Shown: positions 49,984-63,381, counted from the first letter of the stretch. The stretch is 64,000 bases of DNA from Elymus sibiricus (GCA_039707655.1 CM077676.1:81741895-81805894), one strand, 5' to 3'. Notes: generated from the letters alone by a model not told the origin. Made by a program: numbers and translations.

Positions 49984-51320
49984 TTAAATACATGAAAAAT
50001 AGCAAATGAAGTTAGAAAGGGTTGAAATTTGAGGATGTGGGTTTGAATGGTGCATATTAAATGCACAAAAAGTCTGGAGTTGAAATAAGTTTAAAAAAAT
50101 GAAATGCCTTTGTAACAGATGAGTTTTCTTCAGAAACCTTGATACTTCGAAGGAGATGGTCCAGTTTGTACACGAAGTGCATCCAGTTTTTGCCGTAAGC
50201 CTCTCAACTTTTTAGCACATGCTATGTGGGTGAAATGATGAAACCATGACAAGTTTCAACCTTTTCAGAGTTCATTTGCAGTGCTTTTCAATTTCAGGGT
50301 CATTTAGCTCAAAAAAATTCATTAAATGCATGAAAAATAGCAAATGAAGTTAGAAAGGGTTGAAATTTGAGGATTTGGCTTCGAATGGTGCATATTGAAT
50401 GCACAAAAAGTCTGGAGTTGAAATAAGTTTAAAAAAATGAAATGCCTTTGTAACAGATGAGTTTTCTTCCGAAACCTTGATACTTCGAAGGAGATGGTCC
50501 AGTTTGTACACGAAGTGCATCCAGTTTTTGCCGTAACCCTCTCAACTTTTTAGCACATGCTATGTGGGTGAAATGATGATACCATGCCAAGTTTCAACCT
50601 TTTCAGAGTTCATTTGTAGTACTCAGGGTCATTTAGCTCAAAAAATCATTAAATGCATGAAAAATAGCAAATGAAGTTAGAAAGGGTTGAAATTTGAGGA
50701 TGTGGCTTTGAATGGTGCATATTAAATGCACAAAAAGTCTGGAGTTGAAATAAGTTTAAAAAAATGAAATGCCTTTCTAACAGATTAGTTTTCATTCGAA
50801 ACCTTGATACTTCGAAGGAGATGGTCCAGTTTGTACACGAAGTGCATCCAGTTTTTGCCGTAACCCTGTCAACTTTTTATCACATGCTATGTGGGTGAAA
50901 TGATGATACCATGCCAAGTTTCAACCTTTTCAGAGTTTATTTGTAGTGCTTTTCAATTTCAGGGTCATTTAGCTCAAAAAAATCATTAAATGCATGAAAA
51001 ATAGCAAATGAAGTTAGAAAGGGTTGAAATTTGAGGATGTGGGTCTGAATGGTGCATATTCCATGCACAAAAAGTCTAGAGTTGAAATAAGTTTAAAAAA
51101 TGAAATGCCTTTGTAGCAGATGAGTTTTCGTCCGAAACCTTGATACTTCGAAGGAGATGGTCCAGTTTGTACACGAAGTGCATCCAGTTTTTGCCGTAAC
51201 CCTCTCAACTTTTTAGCACATGCTATGTGGGTGAAATGATGATACCATGCCATGTTTCAACCTTTTCAGAGTTCATTTGCAGTGATTTTCAATTTCAGGG
51301 TCATTTAGCTCAAAAAATCA
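49984..51320. repeat. Chimera-E-D-W-like tetramer
   Basis: Anchors are at 49984, 50322 (E), 50649 (D, cagattagttttcattcg) and 50986 (W-like, tgtgggtctgaatgg, tattccatgcac). The first monomer combines tattaaatgcac (D), tttcttcagaaa (domain-3 E) and gtaagcc with aaaccatgac (K). From the K tail on, it repeats 48561-49310 at +1676 bp. Confidence 0.78.
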
Positions 51321-53004
51321 TTAAATGCATGAAAAATAGCAAATGAAGTTAGAAAGGGTTGAAATTTGAGGATGTGGCTTTGAATGGTGCATATTGAATG
51401 CACAAAAAGTCTGGAGTTGAAATAAGTTTAAAAAAAATGAAATGACTTTGTAACAGATGAGTTTTCGTCCGAAACCTTGATACTTCGAAGGAGATGGTCC
51501 AGTTTGTACACGAAGTGCATCCAGTTTTTGCCGTAACCCTCTCAACTTTTTAGCACATGCTATGTGGGTGAAATGATGATACCATGCCAAGTTTCAACCT
51601 TTTCAGAGTTCATTTGTAGTGCTTTTCAATTTCAGGGTCATTTAGCTCAAAAAAATAATTAGATGCATGAAAAATAGCAAATGAAGTTAGAAAGTGTTGA
51701 AATTTGAGGATGTGGGATTGAATGGTGCATATTCAATGCACAAAAATTCTGGAGTTGAAATAAGTATAAAAAATGAAATGCCTTTGTAACAGATGAGTTT
51801 TCGTCTGAAACCTTGATACTTCGAAGGAGATGGTCCAGTTTGTACACGAAGTGCATCCAGTTTTTGCCTTAACCCTCTCAACTTTTTAGCACATGCTATG
51901 TGGGTGAAATGATGATACCATGCCAAGTTTCAACCTTTTCAGAGTTCATTTGTAGTGCTTTTCAATTTCAGGGTCATTTAGCTCAAAAAATCATTAAATG
52001 CATGAAAAATAGCAAATGAAGTTAGAAAGGGTTGAAATTGCAGGATGTGGCTTTGCATGGTGCATATTGAATGCACAAAAAGTCTGGAGTTGAAATAAGT
52101 TTAAAAAAAATGAAATGCTTTTGTAACAGATGAGTTTTCGTCCGAAACCTTGATACTTCGAAGGAGATGGTCCAGTTTGTACACGAAGTGCATCCAGTTT
52201 TTGCCGTAACCCTCTCAACTTTTTAGCACATGCTATGTGGGTCAAATGATGATACCATGCCAAGTTTCAACCTATTCAGAGTTCATTTGTAGTCCTTTTC
52301 AATTTCAGGGTCATTTAGCTCAAAAAATCATTAAATGCATGAAAAATAGCAAATGAAGTTAGATAGGGTTGAAATTGCAGGATGTGGCTTTGAATGCTGC
52401 ATATTGAATGCACAAAAAGTCTGGAGTTGAAATAAGTTTAAAAAAATGAAATGCCTTTGTAACAGATGAGTTTTCGTCCGAAACCTTGATACTTCGAAGG
52501 AGATGGTCCAGTTTGTACACGAAGTGCATCAAGTTTTTGCCGTAACCCTCTCAACGACTTAGCACATGCTATGTGGCTGAAATGATGATACCAAGCCAAG
52601 TTTTAACCTTTTCAGAGTTCATTTGTAGTGCTTTTCAATTTCAGGATCATTTAGCTCAAAAAAATCATTAAATGCATGAAAAATAGCAAATGAAGTTAGA
52701 AAGGGTTGAAATTTGAGGATGTGGCTTTGAATGGTGCATATTGAATGCACAAAAAGTCTGGAGTTGAAATAAGTTTAAAAAAATGAAATGCCTTTGTAAC
52801 AGAAGAGTTTTCGTTCGAAACCTTGATACTTCGAAGGAGATGGTCCAGTTTGTACACGAAGTGCATCCAGTTTTTGCTGTAACCCTCTCAACTTTTTAGC
52901 ACATGCTATGTGGGTGAAATGATGATACCATGCCAAGTTTCAACCTTTTCAGAGTTCATTTGTAGTGCTTTTCAATTTCAGGGTCATTTAGCTCAGAAAA
53001 ATCA
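51321..53004. repeat. V-W-S-like trimer plus two further monomers
   Basis: Anchors are at 51321 (V, aaatgactttg), 51659 (W, tgtgggattg, agtataaaaaatg), 51994 (gttgaaattgcagg, gcttttgtaac), 52331 (again gttgaaattgcagg; private tcaacgactt) and 52668 (tcaggatcat before it, cgttcgaaacc, tttgctgtaacc). The first three repeat at +5023 bp with their rare marks. Confidence 0.8.
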
Positions 53005-53330
53005 TTAAATGCATGAAAAATAGCAAATGAAGTTAGAAAGGGTTGAAATTTGAGGATTTGGCTTCGAATGGTGACTATTGAATGCACAAAAATCTGGAGT
53101 TGAAATAAGTTTAAAAAAATGAAATGCCTTTGTAACAGATGAGTTTTCTTCCGAAACCTTGATACTTCGAAGGAGATGGTCCAGTTTGTACACGAAGTGC
53201 ATCCAGTTTTTGCCGTAACCCTCTCAACTTTTTAGCACATGCTATGTGGGTGAAATGATGATACCATGCCAAGTTTCAACCTTTTCAGAGTTCATTTGTA
53301 GTGCTCAGGGTCATTTAGCTCAAAAAATCA
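53005..53330. repeat. E monomer with gtgactattg change (326 bp)
   Basis: It has cttcgaatggtgactattg, which destroys the left arm of the 17-bp dyad, a one-base shorter acaaaaatctgg, tttcttccgaaa and the 9-bp deletion. The same combination occurs at 61043-61368, 8038 bp away. Confidence 0.82.
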
Positions 53331-56300
53331 TTAAATGCATGAAAAATAGCAAATGAAGTTAGAAAGGGTTGAAATTTGAGGATGTGGCTTTGAATGGTGC
53401 ATATTAAATGCACAAAAAGTCTGGAGTTGAAATAAGTTTAAAAAAATGAAATGCCTTTGTAACATATGAGTTTTCGTCCGAAACCTTGATACTTCGAAGG
53501 AGATGGTCCAGTTTGTACACGAAGTGCATCCAGTTTTTGCCGTAAGCCTCTCAACTTTTTAGCACATGCTATGTGGGTGAAATGATGAAACCATGACAAG
53601 TTTCAACCTTTTCAGAGTTCATTTGCAGTGCTTTTCAATTTCAGGGTCATTTAGCTCAAAAAAAATCATTAAATGCATGAAAAATAGCAAATGAAGTTAG
53701 AAAGGGTTGAAATTTGAGGATGTGGCTTTGAATGGTGCATATTGAATGCACAAAAAGTCTGGAGTTGAAATAAGTTTAAAAAAATGAAATGCCTTTGTAA
53801 CAGATGAGTTTTCGTTTGAAACCTTGATACTTCGAAGGAGATGGTCCAGTTTGTACACGAAGTGCATCCAGTTTTTGGTGTAACCCTCTCAACTTTTTAG
53901 CACATTCTATGTGGGTGAAATGATGATACCATGCCAAGTTTCAACCTTTTCAGAGTTCATTTGTAGTGCTTTTCAATTTCAGGGCCATTTAGCTCAAAAA
54001 AAATCATTAAATGCATGAAAAATAGCAAATGAAGTTAGAAAGGGTTGAAATTTGAGGATGTGGCTTTGAATGGTGCATATTGAATGCACAAAAAGTCTGG
54101 AGTTGAAATAAGTTTAAAAAACATCAAATGACTTTGTAACAGATGAGTTTTCGTCCGAAACCTTGATACTTCGAAGGAGATGGTCCAGTTTGTACACGAA
54201 GTGCATCCAGTTTTTGCCGTAACCCTCTCAACTTTTTAGCACATGCTATGTGGGTGAAATGATGATACCATGCCAAGTTTCAACCTTTTCAGAGTTCATT
54301 TGTAGTGCTTTTCAATTTCAGGGTCATTTAGCTCAAAAAAATAATTAAATGCATGAAAAATAGCAAATGAAGTTAGAAAGTGTTGAAATTTGAGGATGTG
54401 GGATTGAATGGTGCATATTCAATGCACAACAAGTCTGGAGTTGAAATAAGTTTAAAAAATGAAATGCCTTTGTAACAGATGAGTTTTCGTCTGAAACCTT
54501 GATACTTCGAAGGAGATGGTCCAGTTTGTACACGAAGTGCATCCAGTTTTTGCCGTAACCCTCTCAACTTTTTAGCACATGCTATGTGGGTGAAATGATG
54601 ATACCATGCCAAGTTTGAACCTTTTCAGAGTTCATTAGTAGTGCTTTTCAATTTCAGGGTCATTTAGCTCAAAAAATCATTAAATGCATGAAAAATAGCA
54701 AATGAAGTTAGAAAGGGTTGAAATTTGAGGATGTGGCTTTGAATGGTGCATATTGAATGCACAAAAAGTCTGGAGTTGAAATAAGTTTAAAAAAATGAAA
54801 TGCCTTTGTAACAGATGAGTTTTCGTTTGAAACCTTGATACTTCGTAGGAGATGGTCCAGTTTGTACACGAAGTGCATCCAGTTTTTGCCGTAACCCTCT
54901 CAACTTTTTAGCACATGCTATGTGGGTGAAATGATGATACCATGCCAAGTTTCAACCTTTTCAGAGTTCATTTGTAGTGCTCAGGGTCATTTAGCTCAAA
55001 AAATCATTAAATGCATGAAAAATAGCAAATAAAGTTAGAAAGGGTTGAAATTTGAGGATGTGGCTTTGAATGGTGCATATTGAATGCACAAAAAGTCTGG
55101 AGTTGAAATAAGTTTAAAAAAATGAAATGCCTTTGTAACAGATGAGTTTTCGTCCGAAACCTTGATACTTCGAAGGAGATGGTCCAGTTTGTACACGAAG
55201 TGCATCCAGTTTTTGCCGTAACCCTCTCAACGATTTAGCACATGCTATGTGGGTGAAATGATGATACCATGCCAAGTTTCAACCTTTTCAGAGTTCATTT
55301 GTAGTGCTTTTCAATTTCAGGATCATTTAGCTCAAAAAAATCATTAAATGCATGAAAAATAGCAAATGAAGTTAGAAAGGGTTGAAATTTGAGGATGTGG
55401 CTTTGAATGGTGCATATTGAATGCACAAAAAGTCTTGAGTTGAAATAAGTTTAAAAAAAATGAAATGACTTTGTAACAGATGAGTTTTCGTCCGAAACCT
55501 TGATACTTCGAAGGAGATGGTCCAGTTTGTACACGAAGTGCATCCAGTTTTTGCCGTAACCCTCCCAACTTTTTAGCACATGCTATGTGGGTGAAATGAT
55601 GATACCATGCCATGTTTCAACCTTTTCAGAGTTCATTTGTAGTGCTTTTCAATTTCAGGGTCATTTAGCTCAAAAAAATAATTAAATGCATGAAAAATAG
55701 CAAATGAAGTTAGAAAGTGTTGAAATTTGAGGATGTGGGATTGAATGGTGCATATTCAATGCACAAAAAGTCTGGAGTTGAAATAAGTTTAAAAAATGAA
55801 ATGCCTTTGTAACAGATGAGTTTTCGTCTGAAACCTTGATACTTCGAAGGAGATGGTCCAGTTTGTACACGAAGTGCATCCAGTTTTTGCCGTAACCCTC
55901 TCAACTTTTTAGCACATGCTATGTGGGTGAAATGATGATACCATGCCAAGTTTCAACCTTTTCAGAGTTCATTAGTAGTGCTTTTCAATTTGAGGGTCAT
56001 TTAGCTCAAAAAATCATTAAATGCATGAAAAATAGCAAATGAAGTTAGAAAGGGTTGAAATTTGAGGATGTGGCTTTGAATGGTGCATATTGAATGCACA
56101 AAAAGTCTGGAGTTGAAATAAGTTTAAAAAAATTAAATGCTTTTGTAACAGATGAGTTTTCGTCCGAAACCTTGATACTTCGAAGGAGATGGTCCAGTTT
56201 GTACACGAAGTGCATCCAGTTTTTGCCGTAACCCTCTCAACTTTTTAGCACATGCTATGTGGGTGAAATGATGATACCATGCCAAGTTTCAACCTTTTCA

Positions 56301-56343
56301 GAGTTCATTTGTAGTGCTCAGGGTCATTTAGCTCAAAAAATCA
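53331..56343. repeat. K-Q-V-W-T-Z-V-W-plus-one nonamer, copy 1
   Basis: Anchors are at 53331 (K), 53669 (Q), 54007 (V, aaaacatcaaatgac), 54345 (W, cacaacaagtc), 54680 (T-like, cgtttgaaacc, 9-bp deletion), 55007 (aaataaagtt, tcaacgattt, then tcaggatcat), 55344 (V, gtcttgag), 55682 (W) and 56017. The first eight and the start of the ninth repeat at +4014 bp. The last monomer diverges (aaaaaattaaatgc, 9-bp deletion). Confidence 0.84.
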
Positions 56344-57344
56344 TTAAATGCATGAAAAATTGCAAATAAAGTTAGAAAGGGTTGAAATTTGAGGATGTGG
56401 CTTTGAATGGTGCATATTGAATGCACAAAAAGTCTGGAGTTGAAATAAGTTTAAAAAAAATGAAATGACTTTGTAACAGATGAGTTTTCGTCCGAAACCT
56501 TGATACTTCGAAGGAGATGGTCCAGTTTGTACACGAAGTGCATCCAGTTTTTGCCGTAACCCTCTCAACTTTTTAGCACATGCTATGTGGGTGAAATGAT
56601 GATACCATGCCAAGTTTCAACCTTTTCAGAGTTCATTTGTAGTGCTTTTCAATTTCAGGGTCATTTAGCTCAAAAAAATAATTAGATGCATGAAAAATAG
56701 CAAATGAAGTTAGAAAGTGTTGAAATTTGAGGATGTGGGATTGAATGGTGCATATTCAATGCACAAAAATTCTGGAGTTGAAATAAGTATAAAAAATGAA
56801 ATGCCTTTGTAACAGATGAGTTTTCGTCTGAAACCTTGATACTTCGAAGGAGATGGTCCAGTTTGTACACGAAGTGCATCCAGTTTTTGCCTTAACCCTC
56901 TCAACTTTTTAGCACATGCTATGTGGGTGAAATGATGATACCATGCCAAGTTTCAACCTTTTCAGAGTTCATTTGTAGTGCTTTTCAATTTCAGGGTCAT
57001 TTAGATCAAAAAATCATTAAATGCATGAAAAATAGCAAATGAAGTTAGAAAGGGTTGAAATTGCAGGATGCGGCTTTGAATGGTGCATATTGAATGCACA
57101 AAAAGTCTGGAGTTGAAATAAGTTTAAAAAAAATGAAATGCTTTTGTAACAGATGAGTTTTCGTCCGAAACCTTGATACTTCGAAGGAGATGGTCCAGTT
57201 TGTACACGAAGTGCATCCAGTTTTTGCCGTAACCCTCTCAACTTTTTAGCACATGCTATGTGGGTCAAATGATGATACCATGCCAAGTTTCAACCTTTTC
57301 AGAGTTCATTTGTAGTGCTCAGGGTCATTTAGCTCAAAAAATCA
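56344..57344. repeat. V-W-S-like trimer, second copy of 51321-52330
   Basis: Anchors are at 56344 (V, attgcaaataaag), 56682 (W, ataattagatgc, agtataaaaaatg) and 57017 (gttgaaattgcagg, private gatgcggctt and tagatcaaa). Offset from the first copy is 5023 bp. Its third monomer ends with the 9-bp deletion, unlike the first copy. Confidence 0.82.
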
Positions 57345-60300
57345 TTAAATGCATGAAAAATAGCAAATGAAGTTAGAAAGGGTTGAAATTTGAGGATGTG
57401 GCTTTGAATGGTGCATATTAAATGCACAAAAAGTCTGGAGTTGAAATAAGTTTAAAAAAATGAAATGCCTTTGTAACATATGAGTTTTCGTCCGAAACCT
57501 TGATACTTCGAAGGAGATGGTCCAGTTTGTACACGAAGTGCATCCAGTTTTTGCCGTAAGCCTCTCAACTTTTTAGCACATGCTATGTGGGTGAAATGAT
57601 GAAACCATGACAAGTTTCAACCTTTTCAGAGTTCATTTGCAGTGCTTTTCAATTTCAGGGTCATTTAGCTCAAAAAAAATCATTAAATGCATGAAAAATA
57701 GCAAATGAAGTTAGAAAGGGTTGAAATTTGAGGATGTGGCTTTGAATGGTGCATATTAAATGCACAAAAAGTCTGGAGTTGAAATAAGTTAAAAAAAATG
57801 AAATGCCTTTGTAACAGATGAGTTTTCGTTTGAAACCTTGATACTTCGAAGGAGATGGTCCAGTTTGTACACGAAGTGCATCCAGTTTTTGGTGTAACCC
57901 TCTCAACTTTTTAGCACATTCTATGTGGGTGAAATGATGATACCATGCCAAGTTTCAACCTTTTCAGAGTTCATTTGTAGTGCTTTTCAATTTCAGGGCC
58001 ATTTAGCTCAAAAAAAATCATTAAATGCATGAAAAATAGCAAATTAAGTTAGAAAGGGTTGAAATTTGAGGATGTGGCTTTGAATGGTGCATATTGAATG
58101 CACAAAAAGTCTGGAGTTGAAATAAGTTTAAAAAACATCAAATGACTTTGTAACAGATGAGTTTTCGTCCGAAACCTTGATACTTCGAAGGAGATGCTCC
58201 AGTTTGGACACGAAGTGCATCCAGTTTTTGCCGTAACCCTCTCAACTTTTTAGCACATGCTATGTGGGTGAAATGATGATACCATGCCAAGTTTCAACCT
58301 TTTCAGAGTTCATTTGTAGTGCTTTTCAATTTCAGGGTCATTTAGCTCAAAAAAATAATTAAATGCATGAAAAATGGCAAATGAAGTTAGAAAGTGTTGA
58401 AATTTGAGGATGTGGGATTGAATGGTGCATATTCAATGCACAACAAGTCTGGAGTTGAAATAAGTTTAAAAAATGAAATGCCTTTGTAACAGATGAGTTT
58501 TCGTCTGAAACCTTGATACTTCGAAGGAGATGGTCCAGTTTGTACACGAAGTGCATCCAGTTTTTGCCGTAACCCTCTCAACTTTTTAGCACATGCTATG
58601 TGGGTGAAATGATGATACCATGCCAAGTTTGAACCTTTTCAGAGTTCATTAGTAGTGCTTTTCAATTTCAGGGTCATTTAGCTCAAAAAATCATTAAATG
58701 CATGAAAAATAGCAAATGAAGTTAGAAAGGGTTGAAATTTGAGGATGTGGCTTTGAATGGTGCATATTGAATGCACAAAAAGTCTGGAGTTGAAATAAGT
58801 TTAAAAAAATGAAATGCCTTTGTAACAGATGAGTTTTCGTTTGAAACCTTGATACTTCGTAGGAGATGGTCCAGTTTGTACACGAAGTGCATCCAGTTTT
58901 TGCCGTAACCCTCTCAACTTTTTAGCACATGCTATGTGGGTGAAATGATGATACCATGCCAAGTTTCAACCTTTTCATAGTTCATTTGTAGTGCTCAGGG
59001 TCATTTAGCTCAAAAAATCATTAAATGCATGAAAAATAGCAAATAAAGTTAGAAAGGGTTGAAATTTGAGGATGTGGCTTTGAATGGTGCATATTGAATG
59101 CACAAAAAGTCTGGAGTTGAAATAAGTTTAAAAAAATGAAATGCCTTTGTAACAGATGAGTTTTCGTCCGAAACCTTGATACTTCGAAGGAGATGGTCCA
59201 GTTTGTACACGAAGTGCATCCAGTTTTTGCCGTAACCCTCTCAACGATTTAGCACATGCTATGTGGGTGAAATGATGATACCATGCCAAGTTTCAACCTT
59301 TTCAGAGTTCATTTGTAGTGCTTTTCAATTTCAGGATCATTTAGCTCAAAAAAATCATTAAATGCATGAAAAATAGCAAATGAAGTTAGAAAGGGTTGAA
59401 ATTTGAGGATGTGGCTTTGAATGGTGCATATTGAATGCACAAAAAGTCTGGAGTTGAAATAAGTTTAAAAAAAATGAAATGACTTTGTAACAGATGAGTT
59501 TTCGTCCGAAACCTTGATACTTCGAAGGAGATGGTCCAGTTTGTACACGAAGTGCATCCAGTTTTTGCCGTAACCCTCTCAACTTTTTAGCACATGCTAT
59601 GTGGGTGAAATGATGATACCATGCCATGTTTCAACCTTTTCAGAGTTCATTTGTAGTGCTTTTCAATTTCAGGGTCATTTAGCTCAAAAAAATAATTAAA
59701 TGCATGAAAAATAGCAAATGAAGTTAGAAAGTGTTGAAATTTGAGGATGTGGGATTGAATGGTGCATATTCAATGCACAAAAAGTCTGGAGTTGAAATAA
59801 GTTTAAAAAATGAAATGCCTTTGTAACAGATGAGTTTTCGTCTGAAACCTTGATACTTCGAAGGAGATGGTCCAGTTTGTACACGAAGTGCATCCAGTTT
59901 TTGCCGTAACCCTCTCAACTTTTTAGCACATGCTATGTGGGTGAAATGATGATACCATGCCAAGTTTCAACCTTTTCAGAGTTCATTAGTAGTGCTTTTC
60001 AATTTCAGGGTCATTTAGCTCAAAAAATCATTAAATGCATGAAAAATAGCAAATGAAGTTAGAAAGGGTTGAAATTTGAGGATGCGGCTTTGAATGGTGC
60101 ATATTGAATGCACAAAAAGTCTGGAGTTGAAATAAGTTTAAAAAAATGAAATGCCTTTGTAACAGATGAGTTTTCGTCCAAAACCTTGATACTTCGAAGG
60201 AGATGGTCCAGTTTGTACACGAAGTGCATCCAGTTTTTGCCGTAACCCTCTCAACGATTTAGCACATGCTATGTGGGTGAAATGATGATACCATGCCAAG

Positions 60301-60367
60301 TTTCAACCTTTTCAGAGTTCATTTGTAGTGCTTTTCAATTTCAGGATCATTTAGCTCAAAAAAATCA
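57345..60367. repeat. K-Q-V-W-T-Z-V-W-plus-one nonamer, copy 2
   Basis: Anchors are at 57345, 57683, 58021, 58359, 58694, 59021, 59358, 59696 and 60031. It carries copy-1 marks such as cattctatg, aaaacatcaaatgac, cacaacaagtc, ttcattagtag and tcaacgattt. Differences include tattaaatgcac in Q, aaattaagtt, gatgctcc and tttggacac in V, and aatggcaaatg in W. The last monomer is Z-like (gatgcggctt, tcaacgattt). Confidence 0.84.
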
Positions 60368-61706
60368 TTAAATGCATGAAAAATAGCAAATGAAGTTAGA
60401 AAGGGTTGAAATTTGAGGATGTGGCTTTGAATGGTGCATATTGAATGCACAAAAAGTCTGGAGTTGAAATAAGTTTAAAAAAATGAAATGCCTTTGTAAC
60501 AGATGAGTTTTCGTTCAAAACCTTGATACTTCGTAGGATTTGGTCCAGTTTGTACACGAAGTGCATCCAGTTTTTGCCGTAACCCTCTCAACTTTTTATC
60601 ACATGCTATGTGGGTGAAATGATGATACCATGCCAAGTTTCAACCTTTTCTGAGTTTATTTGTAGTGCTTTTTAATTTCAGGGTCATTTAGCTCAAAAAA
60701 ATCATTAAATGCATGAAAAATAGCAAATGAAGTTAGAAAGGGTTGAAATTTGAGGATGTGGCTTTGAATGGTGCATATTGAATGCACAAAAAGTCTGGAG
60801 TTGAAATAAGTTTAAAAAAAATGAAATGCCTTTGTAACAGATGAGTTTTCGTCCGAAACCTTGATACTTCGAAGGAGATGGTCCAGTTTGTACACGAAGT
60901 GCATCCAGTTTTTGCTGTAACCCTCTCAACTTTTTAGCACATGCTATGTGGGTGAAAGGATGATACCATGCCAAGTTTCAACCTTTTCAGAGTTCATTTG
61001 TAGTGCTTTTCAATTTCAGGGTCATTTAGCTCAGAAAAATCATTAAATGCATGAAAAATAGCAAATGAAGTTAGAAAGGGTTGAAATTTGAGGATTTGGC
61101 TTCGAATGGTGACTATTGAATGCACAAAAATCTGGAGTTGAAATAAGTTTAAAAAAATGAAATGCCTTTGTAACAGATGAGTTTTCTTCCGAAACCTTGA
61201 TACTTCGAAGGAGATGGTCCAGTTTGTACACGAAGTGCATCCAGTTTTTGCCGTAACCCTCTCAACTTTTTAGCACATGCTATGTGGGTGAAATGATGAT
61301 ACCATGCCAAGTTTCAACCTTTTCAGAGTTCATTTATAGTGCTCAGGGTCATTTAGCTCAAAAAATCATTAAATGCATGAAAAATAGCAAATGAAGTTAG
61401 AAAGGGTTGAAATTTGAGGATGTGGCTTTGAATGGTGCATATTAAATGCACAAAAACTCTGGAGTTGAAATAAGTTTAAAAAAATGAAATGCCTTTCTAA
61501 CAGATGAGTTTTCGTTTGAAACCTTGATACTTCGAAGGAGATGGTCCAGTTTGTACACGAAGTGCATCCAGTTTTTGGTGTAACCCTCTCAACTTTTTAG
61601 CACATTCTATGTGGGTGAAATGATGATACCATGCCAAGTTTCAACCTTTTCAGAGTTCATTTGTAGTGCTTTTCAATTTCAGGGCCATTTAGCTCAAAAA
61701 AAATCA
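60368..61706. repeat. T-like, G'-like, E, D/Q chimera tetramer
   Basis: Anchors are at 60368 (cgttcaaaacc, cttcgtaggatttgg), 60705 (tttgctgtaacc, then ctcagaaaaatc), 61043 (E with gtgactattg) and 61369. The last starts as D (tattaaatgcac, ctttctaac) and ends as Q (cgtttgaaacc, ttggtgtaacc, cattctatg). Positions from about 52850 to 53400 correspond at +8038 bp. Confidence 0.8.
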
Positions 61707-62379
61707 TTAAATGCATGAAAAATAGCAAATGAAGTTAGAAAGGGTTGAAATTTGAGGATGTGGCTTTGAATGGTGCATATTGAATGCACAAAAAGTCTGG
61801 AGTTGAAATAAGTTTAAAAAAATGAAATGACTTTGTAACAGATGAGTTTTCGTCCGAAACCTTGATACTTCGAAGGAGATGGTCCAGTTTGTACACGAAG
61901 TGCATCCAGTTTTTGCCGTAACCCTCTCAACTTTTTAGCACATGCTATGTGGGTGAAATGATGATACCATGCCAAGTTTAACCTTTTCACAGTTCATTTG
62001 TAGTGCTTTTCAATTTCAGGATCATTTAGCTCAAAAAAATCATTAAATGCATGAAAAATAGCAAATGAAGTTAGAAAGGGTTGAAATTTGAGGATGTGGC
62101 TTTGAATGGTGCATATTGAATGCACAAAAAGTCTGGAGTTGAAATAAGTTTAAAAAAATGAAATGCCTTTGTAACAGATGAGTTTTCGTTCAAAACCTTG
62201 ATACTTCGTACGATTTGGTCCAGTTTGTACACGAAGTGCATCCAGTTTTTGCCGTAACCCTCTCAACTTTTTATCACATGCTATGTGGGTGAAATGATGA
62301 TACCATGCCAAGTTTCAACCTTTTCAGAGTTTATTTGTAGTGCTTTTCAATTTCAGGGTCATTTAGCTCAAAAAAATCA
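61707..62379. repeat. V without W, then T-like monomer
   Basis: Anchors are at 61707 (preceded by agggccattt as before 54007 and 58021; aaatgactttg; private aagtttaacc) and 62043 (cgttcaaaacc, cttcgtacgatttgg). This is the only V not followed by W. The second monomer matches 60368 except for the change that makes a new GTAC. Confidence 0.8.
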
Positions 62380-63381
62380 TTAAATGCATGAAAAATAGCA
62401 AATGAAGTTAGAAAGGGTTGAAATTTGAGGATGTGGCTTTGAATGGTGCATATTGAATGCACAAAAAGGCTGGAGTTGAAATAAGTTTAAAAAAAATGAA
62501 ATGACTTTGTAACAGATGAGTTTTCGTCCGAAACCTTGATACTTCGAAGGAGATGGTCCAGTTTGTACACGAAGTGCATCCAGTTTTTGCCGTAACCCTC
62601 TCAACTTTTTAGCACATGCTATGTGGGTGAAATGATGATACCATGCCAAGTTTCAACCTTTTCAGAGTTCATTTGTAGTGCTTTTCAATTTCAGGGTCAT
62701 TTAGCTCAAAAAAATAATTAAATGCATGAAAAATAGCAAATGAAGTTAGAAAGTGTTGAAATTTGAGGATGTGGGATTGAATGGTGCATATTCAATGCAC
62801 AAAAAGTCTGGAGTTGAAATAAGTTTAAAAAATGAAATGCCTTTGTAACAGATGAGTTTTCGTCTGAAACCTTGATACTTCGAAGGAGATGGTCCAGTTT
62901 GTACACGAAGTGCATCCAGTTTTTGCCGTAACCCTCTCAACTTTTTAGCACATGCTATGTGGGTGAAATGATGATACCATGCCAAGTTTCAACCTTTTCA
63001 GAGTTCATTATTAGTGCTTTTCAATTTCAGGGTCATTTAGCTCAAAAAATCATTAAATGCATGAAAAATAGCAAATGAAGTTAGAAACGGTTGAAATTTG
63101 AGGATGTGGCTTTGAATGGTGCATATTGAATGCACAAAAAGTCTGGAGTTGAAATAAGTTTAAAAAAAATGAAATGCTTTTGTAACAGATGAGTTTTCGT
63201 CCGAAACCTTGATACTTCGAAGGAGATGGTCCAGTTTGTACACGAAGTGCATCCAGTTTTTGCCGTAACCCTCTCAACTTTTTAGCACATGCTATGTGGG
63301 TGAAATGATGATACCATGCCAAGTTTCAACCTTTTCAGAGTTCATTTGTAGTGCTCAGGGTCATTTAGCTCAAAAAAATCA
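62380..63381. repeat. V-W-S-like trimer (1002 bp)
   Basis: Anchors are at 62380 (V, private aaaaaggctgg), 62718 (W) and 63053 (S-like, gcttttgtaac, private gaaacggttg, ending with the 9-bp deletion). V and W repeat at +1002 bp. Confidence 0.84.
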
